DNA of 64,000 nucleotides from Pseudomonadota bacterium (GTDB lineage: Bacteria > Pseudomonadota > Gammaproteobacteria > Burkholderiales > Burkholderiaceae_C): the NCBI GenBank assembly GCA_021799355.1, contig JAJZAQ010000002.1, positions 1 through 64,000 of the forward strand, read 5' to 3'. How positions within the stretch are numbered: position 1 is the stretch's first letter; the number at the start of each line of letters is the position of its first letter. The position numbers and the translations under genes are program-made. This document shows, piece after piece, positions 44,533 to 54,492 of the stretch. The notes under the pieces were generated by a model. The model searched no databases and was not told the origin of the DNA. It saw only the letters and a program-made list of their open reading frames with translations.

Positions 44533-45009
44533 TCAGTTCAGCGGCGTTGCCGCGTCGTTGGCCGCCTGCTGCTGGCGCTGCTGCTCGTACATCGCCTGGA
44601 AGTTGATTTCCGCCAGATGCACCGGCGGGAAGCCGGCACGGGTGATGGCGTCGGCCAGGTTGGCGCGCAGATAGGGGTAAACCGTTTGCGGGCAGGCAAT
44701 GCCCAGCAGCATGTCGGCATGCTCCTGCGGAATGTTGCGCAGCTCGAAAATGCCGGCCTGCTTGCCCTCGACCAGAAACAGCACCCGCTCCTGCATGCGC
44801 GCGGTGATGGTGGCCGATACGGTGATTTCGAACAGCCCCTCGATCACCGGTTTGGCCTCGACGCTCATCTGCACGTCCACGCTCGGCTGCTGCTGCTCCA
44901 GCAGGATCTGCGGCGAATTGGGCTGCTCCAGCGACAGGTCTTTGAGGTAGCAGCGCTGCAGCATGAAAACCGGATCGGCGGACTGGACATTCTCGGGGTT
45001 GGCGCTCAT
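44533..45009 (-). CDS. secB: Protein-export chaperone SecB
   Basis: Cytosolic tetrameric chaperone that holds precursors unfolded for SecA. The 158-residue protein carries the family's [22 protein letters not shown] near the start, [33 protein letters not shown] in the C-terminal half. GGAGAG precedes the ATG. A terminator-like hairpin (45026-45048) stands between it and grxC. Confidence 0.96.
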   Translation of the reverse strand: MSANPENVQSADPVFMLQRCYLKDLSLEQPNSPQILLEQQQPSVDVQMSVEAKPVIEGLFEITVSATITARMQERVLFLVEGKQAGIFELRNIPQEHADMLLGIACPQTVYPYLRANLADAITRAGFPPVHLAEINFQAMYEQQRQQQAANDAATPLN

Positions 45010-45025
45010 CGATGACTCTCCATGG

Positions 45026-45048
45026 AAAAAAGCCCGCGGATCGCGGGC
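45026..45048 (-). terminator. Intrinsic terminator after grxC
   Basis: On the minus strand a GC-rich hairpin GCCCGCG-ATC-CGCGGGC is followed directly by six T residues. It would end the rhodanese-grxC transcript 17 bases before secB, so secB-gpsA-pth would need read-through or a promoter overlapping this site. Confidence 0.75.
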
Positions 45049-45131
45049 GTCGATTGCTGACGGGGGATTCTAGGGCCGCGGCGTGACCCGGCCGCGCCGA
45101 ACGCGGCAGGCGCAGCATCGCGCCGGCGTTT

Positions 45132-45395
45132 TCAGTCTGCGCCGCCCAGCAGCGGCACGAGGCCGCCGCGGGCGTCGAGCGCGTACAGATCGTCGCAGCC
45201 GCCGACGTGGGTGTCACCGATGAAAATCTGCGGCACGGTGCGCCGGCCTGTGGCCTGCATCATGTGCTGGCGCTGACCGGGGTCGAGGTCGATGCGGATT
45301 TCCTCGATCTCGGCCACGCCGCGTTTTTGCAGCAGCGCCTTGGCGCGGATGCAATAGGGACACACCGCGGTGGTGTACATGCGCACCTTGTTCAT
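45132..45395 (-). CDS. grxC: Glutaredoxin 3
   Basis: Dithiol glutaredoxin of 87 residues with active site CPYCIRAK (Cys12/15), the TVPQIFIGDTHVGGCDDLYAL glutathione-binding segment with cis-Pro and GG motif. The ATG at 45395 overlaps the upstream rhodanese gene by four bases (ATGA). The order rhodanese-grxC-secB is common in betaproteobacteria. Confidence 0.95.
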   Translation of the reverse strand: MNKVRMYTTAVCPYCIRAKALLQKRGVAEIEEIRIDLDPGQRQHMMQATGRRTVPQIFIGDTHVGGCDDLYALDARGGLVPLLGGAD

Positions 45396-45814
45396 GCCGA
45401 GCCCGACCCCTTTTCTACCGGCAGCCCGGCTTCGCGCCAGGCGCGCATGCCACCGGCCACCGGCATGGCGTTGACATAACCGGCCTTGCGCAGTTGCGCC
45501 GCAGCGCGCTTGGCCCGCATCCCCGAGGCGCACATCACCAGCACCGGGGCGGTTTTGTCCTTGGGCAGATCGCCCAGTCGCTTGTCGAGCTGACCGAGCG
45601 GGATGCTTTTGCTCCCCACGGCATGCCCGGCCTGGTATTCGGCAGGCTCGCACACGTCGATCATCACGCCTTTTTCGCGGTTGATCTTGAGCACGGCCTG
45701 CGCCGCGCTCACACCTTCGGCGCTGCCGCTGCCGCCGTAGGAACTCCACAGCAACATGCCGCCCGAAGTCAGCGCAATGAGCACCAGCGCCCAATTGTCG
45801 AGAAGGAACTGCAC
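45392..45814 (-). CDS. Membrane-anchored rhodanese-like protein
   Basis: A 140-residue protein with one N-terminal membrane helix (NWALVLIALTSGGMLLW, about 7-24) and a rhodanese domain whose active loop is CASGMR (Cys near residue 95). It overlaps grxC, suggesting a role in thiol or sulfur transfer with glutaredoxin. It resembles E. coli YibN in size, topology and gene position. Confidence 0.87.
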   Translation of the reverse strand: MQFLLDNWALVLIALTSGGMLLWSSYGGSGSAEGVSAAQAVLKINREKGVMIDVCEPAEYQAGHAVGSKSIPLGQLDKRLGDLPKDKTAPVLVMCASGMRAKRAAAQLRKAGYVNAMPVAGGMRAWREAGLPVEKGSGSA

Positions 45815-46053
45815 GCTTTTTCTCCTGTTGATGGCCGGATTCTAAAAACCCGAATGCAAACACGCTGATATGTGGCTTTACCGGTCAGACCAGCGCTGAC
45901 ACGATTGCTGCAATGCAGCGAGACCCACCGTCTGCACTACTATATGCACACTCGCATTGTCCCATTCCGTCGCTGCGCGTTCGCGGCAGTGCCTCTGGCC
46001 GGCGCTGCCACGGCACGGGGCGCGCGACTTTCCGGCGTTTTTCAGAGGCTCGC

Positions 46054-46761
46054 ATGCACAAACTCGTTCTGCTCCGTCACGGTGAATCGACCTGGAATCA
46101 GCAAAACCGCTTTACCGGCTGGACCGACGTGGACCTCACCGAACAGGGCATCCGCGAGGCGCGCGCCGCCGGACGCCTGCTCAAGGAACTCGGGTACAGC
46201 TTCGACCTCACCTACACCTCGGTGCTCAAGCGCGCCATCCGCACCCTGTGGCTGACGCTGGACGAACTCGATGCCATGTGGCTGCCGATGGTGCACACCT
46301 GGCGGCTCAACGAACGCCACTACGGCGCGCTGCAGGGGTTGAACAAGGCCGAGACCGCCGCGAAATACGGTGATGAACAGGTGCACATCTGGCGCCGCAG
46401 CTACGACGTGCCGCCGCCACCGCTGGACGAGGCGCACCGCCAGGAACTGGCCGCCGACCCGCGCTACGCCCGGCTCAAGCCCGAGGAACTGCCGCTGACC
46501 GAATGTCTCAAAGACACCATCGCCCGCGTGCTGCCGTTCTGGCACGAGTCGCTCGCCCCGGCGATCAAGGCCGGCAAGCGCACGCTGGTGGTGTCACACG
46601 GCAATTCGATGCGCGCGATCATGAAGTATCTGGAAAACATTTCCGACGATGACATCACCGGGGTGAACATCCCCAACGGCATCCCGCTGGTCTACGAACT
46701 CGACGCCGAGCTCAAGCCGCTGCAGCGCTACTACCTCAGCGCCTCGGGCGGCAAGGTCTGA
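46054..46761 (+). CDS. gpmA: 2,3-bisphosphoglycerate-dependent phosphoglycerate mutase
   Basis: Interconverts 3- and 2-phosphoglycerate in glycolysis/gluconeogenesis. The 235-residue protein has [10 protein letters not shown] with the phosphorylated His9, [22 protein letters not shown] with the acid Glu, and the second His in [11 protein letters not shown]. The start at 46054 removes an unsupported upstream extension. It is divergent from the rhodanese gene. Confidence 0.96.
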   Translation: MHKLVLLRHGESTWNQQNRFTGWTDVDLTEQGIREARAAGRLLKELGYSFDLTYTSVLKRAIRTLWLTLDELDAMWLPMVHTWRLNERHYGALQGLNKAETAAKYGDEQVHIWRRSYDVPPPPLDEAHRQELAADPRYARLKPEELPLTECLKDTIARVLPFWHESLAPAIKAGKRTLVVSHGNSMRAIMKYLENISDDDITGVNIPNGIPLVYELDAELKPLQRYYLSASGGKV

Positions 46762-46832
46762 GCCGCACGCCGCGATACCCGGCAGCCCCGCGGGGTGTTG
46801 CCCCGCCGCGCTGCAAAGGCAAAACCGCCTTC

Positions 46833-46838
46833 TATACT
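46833..46838 (+). promoter_or_regulatory. Possible -10 element of ctpA
   Basis: TATACT in TTCTATACTGC, 35 bases before the ctpA ATG, a good -10 match with a weak -35. Confidence 0.35.
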
Positions 46839-46873
46839 GCAGCACTTTTCGCAGTCACTCCGCTTGATTCACC

Positions 46874-48367
46874 ATGGCCAGTAAATTCCGCATCGCAGCC
46901 TGGGTCGCCATCGGCGCCATCACCGGCATCATGGCCACGCTGCAGGTACAGGCATTGGCGCGCGGCGCCGCCTCGCCGCTGCCGCTGGAGGAACTGCAGC
47001 AGTTCGCCGCCGTCTATGGCCTGATCAAGGCGGATTATTTCGAGCCGATCGAAGGCAAGAAGCTGATCGAAAATGCCATCAACGGCATGGTCAACAACCT
47101 CGACCCGCATTCCGAATACCTCGACAAAAAGGCCTTCAAGGATTTCAAGGAGAGCACCAGCGGCAAATTCGTCGGCGTGGGCATCGAAATCGCCGCCGAA
47201 GACGGCCTGGTCAAAGTGGTCGCGCCGATCGAAGGCTCGCCTGCGGCGCGCGCGGGCATCCATGCCGGCGATCTCATCACCCGCATCGACAACACCGCGG
47301 TCAAGGGGCTGAGCCTGAACGACGCGGTCAAGCTCATGCGCGGCAAGCCCGGCACCAAGGTCACGCTCACCGTGCTGCGCAAGGCGGAAAACCGCACCCT
47401 GACGTTCACCATCACCCGCGAGCTCATCCAGGTGCAGAGCGTCAAGAGCAAAATGCTCGCGCCGGGCTACGGCTGGATCCGCATCACCCAGTTCCAGGCC
47501 GACACCCTGCCCAGCTTCGTCAACAAAATCAACGCGCTGTACAAGGAAGACCCGAACATGAAGGGTCTGATCCTCGACCTGCGCAACGACCCGGGCGGAC
47601 TGCTCGAAAGCGCCGTGGGCGTGGCCTCGGTGTTCCTGCCCAACGACGCCGTGATCGTCAGCACCAAAGGCCAGATGCCGGAGGCCAACGCCACCTACCG
47701 CAACACGCCCAGCGACTACCTCAGCCGGCCGGGCGACAACCCGCTCGACACCCTGCCCGCCGCGGTGAAAACCGTCAAGCTGGTGGTGTTGATCAACGGC
47801 GGCTCGGCGTCGGCGTCGGAAATCGTCACCGGCGCGCTGCAGGACTACAAGCGCGCCGTGGTCATGGGCACGCTGTCGTTCGGCAAGGGGTCGGTGCAGA
47901 CCGTGCTGCCGCTGGGCCCGGATACCGCGCTCAAGCTGACCACTGCGCGCTACTACACCCCCAACGGCCAGTCGATCCAGGGCAAGGGCATCACGCCGAA
48001 CTACGAGGTCGATCCGCTGGAAAGCGGTGATCCGTATGCCGCGCTGCGCATGCGTGAAATCGACTACAAAAACCAGATCGGCACCGGCAACGAGGCCGCC
48101 GATTCCAAGCGCGTCGAGGAAGACGTGCGCAAACAGGAAGAAGCCCGCCGTCTGCTCGAAGCCGAGCTGCAGAAAGACCCGAACAAGCTGCCCAAGCTGC
48201 CGGAGTACGCCAGCAAGGACGACTGGCAGGTGACGCAGGCGCTGAATTACCTCGAAGGCAAGCCGGTCATCACCGCCAAGCACCCGGCGTCCACGGCCAA
48301 GACCGCCTCTACCGCGGCGGCGGCCAGCAGCCCGACCCCGGCGGCCAGCAGCGCCAGGTCCAAATAA
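46874..48367 (+). CDS. S41 carboxyl-terminal processing protease
   Basis: Periplasmic serine protease of the CtpA/Prc-like S41A family, 497 residues. An N-terminal signal anchor (about 5-32) precedes an N-terminal helix region with NNLDPHSEYLD, a PDZ domain (about 95-175), and the catalytic core with Ser in NGGSASASEIVTGAL and Lys in SFGKGSVQT. A Lys/Ser/Ala-rich tail ends the protein. Position after gpmA is conserved in Burkholderiales. Confidence 0.93.
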   Translation: MASKFRIAAWVAIGAITGIMATLQVQALARGAASPLPLEELQQFAAVYGLIKADYFEPIEGKKLIENAINGMVNNLDPHSEYLDKKAFKDFKESTSGKFVGVGIEIAAEDGLVKVVAPIEGSPAARAGIHAGDLITRIDNTAVKGLSLNDAVKLMRGKPGTKVTLTVLRKAENRTLTFTITRELIQVQSVKSKMLAPGYGWIRITQFQADTLPSFVNKINALYKEDPNMKGLILDLRNDPGGLLESAVGVASVFLPNDAVIVSTKGQMPEANATYRNTPSDYLSRPGDNPLDTLPAAVKTVKLVVLINGGSASASEIVTGALQDYKRAVVMGTLSFGKGSVQTVLPLGPDTALKLTTARYYTPNGQSIQGKGITPNYEVDPLESGDPYAALRMREIDYKNQIGTGNEAADSKRVEEDVRKQEEARRLLEAELQKDPNKLPKLPEYASKDDWQVTQALNYLEGKPVITAKHPASTAKTASTAAAASSPTPAASSARSK

Positions 48368-48387
48368 ATCCCCGGCGCCGTGCTGCC

Positions 48388-49158
48388 ATGCCGCTGGACG
48401 ATGCGCAGCTGCTGCGGTACTCGCGGCACATCCTGCTCGACGAAATCGGTGTCGAAGGACAAGAACGCATCGGCGCGGGCCGGGCGCTGATCCTTGGCGC
48501 CGGCGGTCTGGGGTCGCCGGCTGCGCTGTATCTGGCCAGCGCCGGCGTCGGGCAGATCACCCTGGTCGACGATGACCGCGTCGACCTGACCAATCTGCAA
48601 CGCCAGATCGCGCACACCGAGGCGCGCATCGGTCTGCTCAAGGTCGATTCGGCACGCGAGGCGATGCGGCAGATCAACCCGACCGTCGAAGTCCGCACGC
48701 TGGCGCAACGGGCCGACGAGGCGCAGCTGTCCGCGCTGGTCCAGGCCGCCGACGTCGTGCTCGACTGCAGCGACAATTTTTCCACCCGGCACGCGCTCAA
48801 CCGCGCTTGCGTCGCCCACGGCGTGCCGCTGGTCAGCGGCGCGGCCATCCGCCTGTCCGGCCAGGTCAGTGTGTTCGACACCCGCGCCGACGCCGACGGC
48901 CAGCGCGGCCCCTGCTACGCCTGCCTGTTCCCGCCGGACGCCCCGGTGGAGGAAGTGCGCTGCGCCACCATGGGTGTGCTCGCCCCGCTGGTCGGTCTGG
49001 TGGGCAGCCTGCAGGCGGTCGAGGCACTCAAGCTGCTGGCGCAGACCGGCACGACGCTGCGCGGACGGCTGCTGCTCATCGACGCACTCGACAGCGAGTT
49101 CCAGACGCTGGCGCTGCAGCGTAATCCGCGCTGCCCGGTGTGCGGGTCTCTCGGCTGA
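48388..49158 (+). CDS. moeB: MoeB/ThiF-family adenylyltransferase
   Basis: E1-like enzyme that adenylates the C-terminal glycine of a small sulfur carrier (MoaD or ThiS). The 256-residue protein has [33 protein letters not shown] with the R residues, the putative catalytic Cys in [11 protein letters not shown], and zinc cysteines CYAC and CPVC. MoeB and ThiF cannot be told apart with certainty here; stand-alone position after a S41 protease is typical of genes annotated moeB. It lacks a rhodanese domain. Confidence 0.88.
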   Translation: MPLDDAQLLRYSRHILLDEIGVEGQERIGAGRALILGAGGLGSPAALYLASAGVGQITLVDDDRVDLTNLQRQIAHTEARIGLLKVDSAREAMRQINPTVEVRTLAQRADEAQLSALVQAADVVLDCSDNFSTRHALNRACVAHGVPLVSGAAIRLSGQVSVFDTRADADGQRGPCYACLFPPDAPVEEVRCATMGVLAPLVGLVGSLQAVEALKLLAQTGTTLRGRLLLIDALDSEFQTLALQRNPRCPVCGSLG

Positions 49159-49198
49159 GCACCTGCTGCGCGCACCGGCGGGCGCACGGCTGCGGCCC

Positions 49199-49204
49199 TA
49201 CACT
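49199..49204 (+). promoter_or_regulatory. Possible -10 element of mmsA
   Basis: TACACT in CCCTACACTGCG, 34 bases upstream of the mmsA start. The -35 is weak. Confidence 0.3.
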
Positions 49205-49237
49205 GCGAGGCTGACCCGTTCACTTTGCGGAGGTTTC

Positions 49238-50758
49238 ATGGGCGCTCCTCTTCCGTTCACCGCCACGGCCGACGTGGCGCATGTCATCCAGGGCCGTGCC
49301 GTGTCGTCGGCACAGTCGCGACGGCAGCCGGTCTTCAACCCGGCCACCGGTGCGGTCTGCCGCCAGGTCGAACTGGCCGACGCCGCGCAGGTCGATGCCG
49401 CCGTCGCTGCGGCCAAGGCCGCGTTCCCGCAATGGGCCGACACCCCGCCGGTGCGCCGCGCGCGGGTACTGTTCAAGTTTCTGGAGCTGATGAACCAGCA
49501 CCGCGACACCCTGGCGGCAATGATCACCGCCGAGCATGGCAAGGTGTTTTCGGATGCACAGGGCGAGGTCACGCGCGGCATCGAAATCGTCGAATTCGCC
49601 TGCGGCATTCCACAGTTGCTCAAAGGCGACTACACCGAGCAGGTATCCACCGGCATCGACAACTGGACGCTGCGCCAGCCGCTGGGGGTGGTCGCCGGGG
49701 TGACGCCGTTCAACTTTCCGTGCATGGTGCCGCTGTGGATGTTTCCGCTGGCGATCGCCGCGGGCAACAGCTTCGTGCTCAAGCCCAGCCCGCTCGACCC
49801 CTCGCCCAGCGTGTTCATGGCCGAGCTGCTCCAGCAGGCCGGGCTGCCCGACGGGGTGTTCAACGTGGTGCAGGGCGACAAGGTCGCGGTGGATGCGCTG
49901 CTGGCGCACCCGGATGTGAAGGCGATCAGCTTCGTCGGCTCCACGCCGGTTGCGCACCACATCGCGCAAGAAGCCGCGCGCCACGGCAAACGGGCGCAAG
50001 CGCTGGGCGGGGCGAAGAACCATATGGTGGTCATGCCCGACGCCGACCTCGACCAGGCGGTCGATGCGTTGATCGGCAGCGCCTTCGGCTCGGCGGGTGA
50101 GCGCTGCATGGCCATCTCCGTGGGCGTGCTGGTCGGCGATGTGGCCGAGCGCATCATGCCCCGGCTGGTCGAGCGCACCCGCGCGCTGAAGGTGAAAAAC
50201 GGCATGGAGCCCGACGCCGAAATGGGCCCGATCGTCACCGCCGCTGCGCGCGAGCGCATTGCCGGTTCCATCGCTTCCGGCGTGGAGCAAGGCGCGAAGT
50301 TGCTGGTCGATGGCCGCGGCTATTCGGTGCCGGGGTTTGAGCAGGGGTTTTGGCTCGGCGGCACGCTGTTCGACCACGTCACCCCGGACATGCGCATCTA
50401 CCAGGAAGAAATCTTCGGCCCGGTGCTGTCGTGCGTGCGGGCGCCCGACTTCGCCACCGCGCTCGATCTGGTCAACCGCCACGCCTACGGCAACGGGGTA
50501 GCGTGCTTTACCCGCGACGGCCATGTGGCGCGCGAGTTCGGCCGCCGGGTGCAGGCCGGCATGGTGGGCATCAACGTGCCGATTCCGGTGCCGATGGCCT
50601 GGCACGGCTTCGGCGGCTGGAAGGCCAGCCTGTTCGGCGACATGCACGCCTACGGCGAGGAAGGCGTGCGCTTTTACACCAAGCAAAAGAGCATCATGCA
50701 GCGCTGGCCCGAGAGCACGCCCAAGGGCGCCGAGTTCGTCATGCCGACGGCGAAGTAA
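49238..50758 (+). CDS. mmsA: CoA-acylating methylmalonate-semialdehyde dehydrogenase
   Basis: Converts methylmalonate semialdehyde to propionyl-CoA (valine and inositol catabolism). The 506-residue aldehyde dehydrogenase has [17 protein letters not shown], typical of MmsA, the FVGSTPVA cofactor segment, catalytic Cys in [10 protein letters not shown], and [17 protein letters not shown] precedes the ATG. No other valine-degradation genes are adjacent, so the physiological substrate is inferred from family alone. Confidence 0.92.
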   Translation: MGAPLPFTATADVAHVIQGRAVSSAQSRRQPVFNPATGAVCRQVELADAAQVDAAVAAAKAAFPQWADTPPVRRARVLFKFLELMNQHRDTLAAMITAEHGKVFSDAQGEVTRGIEIVEFACGIPQLLKGDYTEQVSTGIDNWTLRQPLGVVAGVTPFNFPCMVPLWMFPLAIAAGNSFVLKPSPLDPSPSVFMAELLQQAGLPDGVFNVVQGDKVAVDALLAHPDVKAISFVGSTPVAHHIAQEAARHGKRAQALGGAKNHMVVMPDADLDQAVDALIGSAFGSAGERCMAISVGVLVGDVAERIMPRLVERTRALKVKNGMEPDAEMGPIVTAAARERIAGSIASGVEQGAKLLVDGRGYSVPGFEQGFWLGGTLFDHVTPDMRIYQEEIFGPVLSCVRAPDFATALDLVNRHAYGNGVACFTRDGHVAREFGRRVQAGMVGINVPIPVPMAWHGFGGWKASLFGDMHAYGEEGVRFYTKQKSIMQRWPESTPKGAEFVMPTAK

Positions 50759-50797
50759 GCGGCAGCACCCCGGCGCACAAGCGGCGCGGCTTGCCGG

Positions 50798-51700
50798 CTA
50801 CAGCGCCTCGGCGCTGTAGCGTACTTGCAGGGTGTGCGTTTGCCCGGGTTGCAGCACCAGGCTGTCGTCCGCGGCGTTGGCGGATTCGACGCACACCATC
50901 TGCCGCCAGCCGTGTGCGGTGAAATCGCCCATCGCCGCGGCCTTGTCCTCCCACGGCGTCCACACCACGGTGGAGGCGCTGCCCTGCTTGGCGATGCGGA
51001 TCCGCCGCTGCAGCAGGGGATCGTGAATCACGCATTCGCTGTGCGTGCCGACGTACACGCGGTCGGTCTCGCCGCTGAAGCGCACCGCGCCGTGCTGCTG
51101 CCTGCGCGCGAAAGCCTCGGTTTTGTCGAGATAGGTGCAACCGTCCAGCCCGAGCAGTTCCACCTGGGCGACGTCGCCGACCTGGAAATAGGTGTGCAGC
51201 GCCTCGCTCAGCGGCAGCGCCCCGGCGCTGGCGTTGCGTGTGGTCAGCGCCATGTCCAGCGTGTCGCCCACGCTGATGCGCAGCGTCAACGGCGTGTCGT
51301 GCGGCCACTGTGCGCGGGTGGCCGCGGTGGGCCGCAACTGCAAGGTGATGTGAGTGACGCCCGCGGAGGCGCCGCTGTCGATCACGTCCCACGGCACGGT
51401 CCGCGCAAAGCCGTGCGCCGGAAGCCGGCTGTCGCTGGGGTGTGCGCCAAACCACGGCCAGCACACCGGCACTCCACCGCGGATCGATTTGCCCGGCAGC
51501 AGCCGTGCCGCATCGGATAACCACACCACCGGCTCGGGTTGCGACTTGGGGCGAAAAGTCGTCAGATGCGCGCCCTGCAGGCAGACGCTGGCGGTGCCGG
51601 CGGGGTTGTCGATGTCGGCAAACGCCAGCCCGGCCGGCGTGGCGCGAAAACGCAGTTGGCCGGGTATGGCGTAACGGGACAGCAGGTCGAGGTCGTGCAT
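50798..51700 (-). CDS. D-hexose-6-phosphate mutarotase
   Basis: Aldose-1-epimerase fold protein of about 300 residues related to E. coli YeaD, which anomerises glucose 6-phosphate. Motifs are KSIRGGVPVCWPWFG (about 74-88) with HGFART, the ALHTYFQVGDV active-site His and the ETDRVYVGTHSECVI segment. ATG at 51700 is used; a GTG at 51727 could extend it by nine residues. Confidence 0.88.
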   Translation of the reverse strand: MHDLDLLSRYAIPGQLRFRATPAGLAFADIDNPAGTASVCLQGAHLTTFRPKSQPEPVVWLSDAARLLPGKSIRGGVPVCWPWFGAHPSDSRLPAHGFARTVPWDVIDSGASAGVTHITLQLRPTAATRAQWPHDTPLTLRISVGDTLDMALTTRNASAGALPLSEALHTYFQVGDVAQVELLGLDGCTYLDKTEAFARRQQHGAVRFSGETDRVYVGTHSECVIHDPLLQRRIRIAKQGSASTVVWTPWEDKAAAMGDFTAHGWRQMVCVESANAADDSLVLQPGQTHTLQVRYSAEAL

Positions 51701-51820
51701 GGCAGGCTGCGGCAAACGGGAGAACACTGCTGCAATTCTGCCTGCAGCGGCGCCGCGTTGGGCGTCCAGGCGGCTGAAACCGGCAACGGCCTCACACCTC
51801 TGGCTCGACCTGTGCCGGGG

Positions 51821-53272
51821 TCAGAGCGTCACCCGCGGCACGCGCGAGGCGGTCCACGCCGCAAGCAGGGTCATCCCCGCAGCGCAGCCGAAGGCGATGT
51901 GAAACGCATGCACCACCTGCTGCGCCGCTTGCGGATCGGACGTATGCAACGCGGCCTGCAGCTCGGCGTTGGACATCAGGCCGAAAACCAGAGCGCCGAA
52001 CAGCGCCGTACCGACAGACGCGCCGGTGGAGCGCGCCAGCGACACCGTGGCTGCCGCCGCGCCCAGCCGCGCCCGCCCTGCGGCCGTCTGCACCACGAGC
52101 TGCGACGTCGGCATCACCGTGCCAAACCCCAGCCCGGCCAGCACCCCCAGCGTGCCGATGACCGCGGGCGACGCCGGCAGCACGGCGAGCAGACCCAGCG
52201 CCGCCGCAGCCGCTACGAGCCCCCAGCGCGGCGGCACGTCCGGGCGTCCGGTGCGCGCCACGACCTGTCCGGTGAGGTTCGAACCGAGCACCAGTCCAGC
52301 CGTCAGCGGCAGAAGCAGCAGACCGGAGTGCGCCGCGCCGGCCGCATGACCGACCTGCAGATACACCGGCAGAAAGAACACCAGCGCGAACAGCCCGGCG
52401 GCAAACAACACCAGCGTCACCCCCGTCCACGCCACCGGCCGCAGGCGCAGCAGCTCCAGCGGCAAAAATGGGTGCGGATGCCGCCGCTCGCGCCACAGCA
52501 GCCCTGCGCCCAGGATCAGTGCCGTCCCCGCCATCGCCACGCTGGGCAGCGACAGCCAGGCGAAGCGGTGCCCGGACAGCGTCAGCCAGAGCAGCAGCAA
52601 CGAGGCCGACGCGGCGAACAGCAGCACCCCGAGAGCGTCGTGGGTCTGCCCCGGCTCGCCGTGACGCGAGCTCGGCGGCAGCCGCAGCACGCGCCAGACC
52701 GCCAGCCCCGCCAAGGGCAGATTGGCGAGGAACAGCCAGCGTCAGCTCCATTGCGCCACGACCAGGCCGCCCAGCACCGGGCCGGTGACGCTGGCGAGGA
52801 CGAACACCACGCCAAAATACGCCTGAAACCGCGGCCGCTGCCGGGGCGGCACGACTTCGCCGAGGAGCGCCTGACTCATCACCATCAACCCGCCGCCGCC
52901 CAGTCCCTGCAGCAGCCGCCCGGCGATCAGCCACCACATGCCCTGACTCACCGCGCACGCCGCAGAACCCAGGGCGAACACAGCGAGCGCTGCCACCAGC
53001 GCGTCGCGCCGCCCGTAGCGGTCGCCGAACCGGCCGTACAGCGGCGCCATGACGGTCGACGACAGCAGATAGCCGACTGCGATCCAGGCACTGTCGCGGA
53101 AATCCCCCAGATCGCGGGCGATCGCCGGGGTGGCCGTGGCCAGCAGCGTCTGATCGACTGCCGCTAGAAACATCGGCAGCATCACCGCGGTGAACAAGCG
53201 CAGAAACTGCGCGCGGCTGACGGCCGTCTCAACGTCAGCAGCGGGCGGGGAAGATGGTGCGGGCTCGGGCAT
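51821..53272 (-). pseudogene. DHA2-type MFS multidrug transporter broken by an in-frame stop
   Basis: Read through one stop, this is a 483-residue, about 14-helix MFS exporter. The N-terminal part (53272-52742) has ATATPAIARDLGD, the GRFGDRYGRRDAL loop motif and GLGGGGLMVMSQALLGEVVPP; the same frame continues to 51821 with SNLTGQVVARTGRP and GLGFGTVMPTSQLVVQTAAG. The stop is TGA at 52742-52744, where relatives have Trp in the S-W-R-W-x-F motif; here the residues read QWS-stop-RWLF. A single TGG to TGA change explains it. Without suppression the product would be only the first five helices. A TTG at 52714 could restart the second part. Either a recent pseudogene or a base-call error. Confidence 0.8.
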
Positions 53273-53357
53273 CGGACAGCGGCGAAGATGGCCAACAGCC
53301 TAGCAGCGCCAGCGCATTCCCGCAGGCGCGTCCGGACCCGGGCACGCCGTTCGCCGC

Positions 53358-53363
53358 TACACT
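53358..53363 (+). promoter_or_regulatory. Possible -10 element of the CAT tRNA
   Basis: TACACT, 42 bases upstream of the tRNA. No clear -35. Confidence 0.25.
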
Positions 53364-53405
53364 GGAAGTTTGATTCGCTCGCGCCGCAGACCCGGCCGAG
53401 CACGA

Positions 53406-53482
53406 GGGCCGTTAGCTCAGTCGGTCAGAGCAGAGGACTCATAATCCTTTGGTCGCAGGTTCGAGCCCTGCACGGCCTACCA
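53406..53482 (+). tRNA. tRNA with CAT anticodon (Met elongator or Ile2)
   Basis: A 77-base cloverleaf with anticodon loop CTCATAA (CAT), T arm GCAGGTTCGAGCCCTGC and an encoded CCA. Acceptor GGGCCGT pairs with ACGGCCT, giving a G1-U72 wobble. C4-G69 and C5-G68 pairs and the TTTGGTCGC variable region resemble tRNA-Ile2, whose CAT anticodon is changed to lysidine; it is not the initiator because the T loop and D arm are of elongator type. Met versus Ile2 cannot be settled from one sequence. Confidence 0.9.
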
Positions 53483-53498
53483 CGCTTGCCATATCCCC

Positions 53499-54146
53499 AT
53501 GCCGTCCTGGACCAGCTATCTGCTGTTCATCAGCTTTGCTTTGGCCGCGTCGTTTACCCCCGGCCCGGCAGTGATGCTGTCGATCCACAACGCGCTGCAT
53601 CTGGGGTGGCGCCATGCCATCTGGTCGTCTCTGGGCAATATCACCGGGCTGCTGGTGCTGTCCACGCTGAGCGCGCTCGGCTTGAACGCGGTGCTGCAAT
53701 CGTCCGCGGCGGCGTTCACCCTGCTCAAATTCGTCGGCGCGGCGTACCTGATCTGGCTGGGTGTGCAGCAGTGGCGCCGTGCCGGGGCACGGCCATCTGC
53801 GGAGCTGGCGCAGCCACGCCGCGCGCAGCCGCCGCTGGCCGCCGCGCCGCACGCGCAATACCCGCGGGGTCTGATGGTGGCGCTGACCAACCCCAAGGCG
53901 ATTCTGTTCATCGCCGCGCTGTTTCCGCAGTTCATCAGCCTGACCAAGCCGATGTTGCCGCAATACGCCACGCTGACCCTGAGTTTCATGCTCGTGTCGT
54001 TGCTCGCGCTGAGCACGTATGCCAGCCTGGCCGTGCTGGCGCGCAGGCGGCTGAAGGCGTGGTTTGCCTCTGGCTGGCCGCAGCGCGTTTCCGGTGTGGT
54101 GTTTTGCGCTTTCGGCCTGGCGTTGCTGCGGCTGCGCCGGCCATGA
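53499..54146 (+). CDS. LysE-family amino-acid exporter
   Basis: A 215-residue membrane protein with about six helices. The LysE/RhtB signature TPGPAVMLSIHNALHLGWRHAI sits near residues 20-41, and GLMVALTNPKAILFIAALFPQF near 125-146 is the second conserved motif. It starts 16 bases after the tRNA. Substrate (lysine, homoserine, threonine or others) is not predictable. Confidence 0.88.
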   Translation: MPSWTSYLLFISFALAASFTPGPAVMLSIHNALHLGWRHAIWSSLGNITGLLVLSTLSALGLNAVLQSSAAAFTLLKFVGAAYLIWLGVQQWRRAGARPSAELAQPRRAQPPLAAAPHAQYPRGLMVALTNPKAILFIAALFPQFISLTKPMLPQYATLTLSFMLVSLLALSTYASLAVLARRRLKAWFASGWPQRVSGVVFCAFGLALLRLRRP

Positions 54147-54196
54147 GCCCGGCGATCCCTGCGTCCGGCCTGCCTGGCCGGGGCGTGGGCCGACAG

Positions 54197-54391
54197 TCAG
54201 TTTTTGCGCATCGGGCAGGTGCGAATGCCCAGCACGGCGTACAGCGGACAAAAGCCCACCGCTCCGGCAACCAGCGGCACGACGCCGATCCAGCCCCACC
54301 AGCCGATCACCCCGGCCAGGGTCAGACCGATGAGGACCAAGCCGATGATGATGCGCAGCGCGCGGTCGAGTGTGCCTTCGTTGATGGTCAT
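54197..54391 (-). CDS. DUF2892 (YgaP-like) small membrane protein
   Basis: A 64-residue protein with two membrane helices: MTINEGTLDRALRIIIGLVLIG then WWGWIGVVPLVAGAVGFCPLYAVLGIRTCP. It matches DUF2892, the membrane part of YgaP without the rhodanese domain. The two cysteines are conserved in the family. GGAGG precedes the ATG. Function unknown. Confidence 0.88.
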   Translation of the reverse strand: MTINEGTLDRALRIIIGLVLIGLTLAGVIGWWGWIGVVPLVAGAVGFCPLYAVLGIRTCPMRKN

Positions 54392-54492
54392 ACCGCCTCC
54401 TTCCTTTGTCGCCAGCGAAACCGTTTCGCAGCTCGCGCCATGCTCGCAGATTTCGCACTGGCGGGCGACTATCACAAACCCGAGTGAGCGCT

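Noticed and set aside
51821-53272. Selenocysteine or stop read-through at the TGA of the MFS gene
   Set aside because: The position aligns with a conserved tryptophan, not a cysteine, and no selenocysteine insertion hairpin or function for selenium in this family is known. A TGG to TGA change is simpler.
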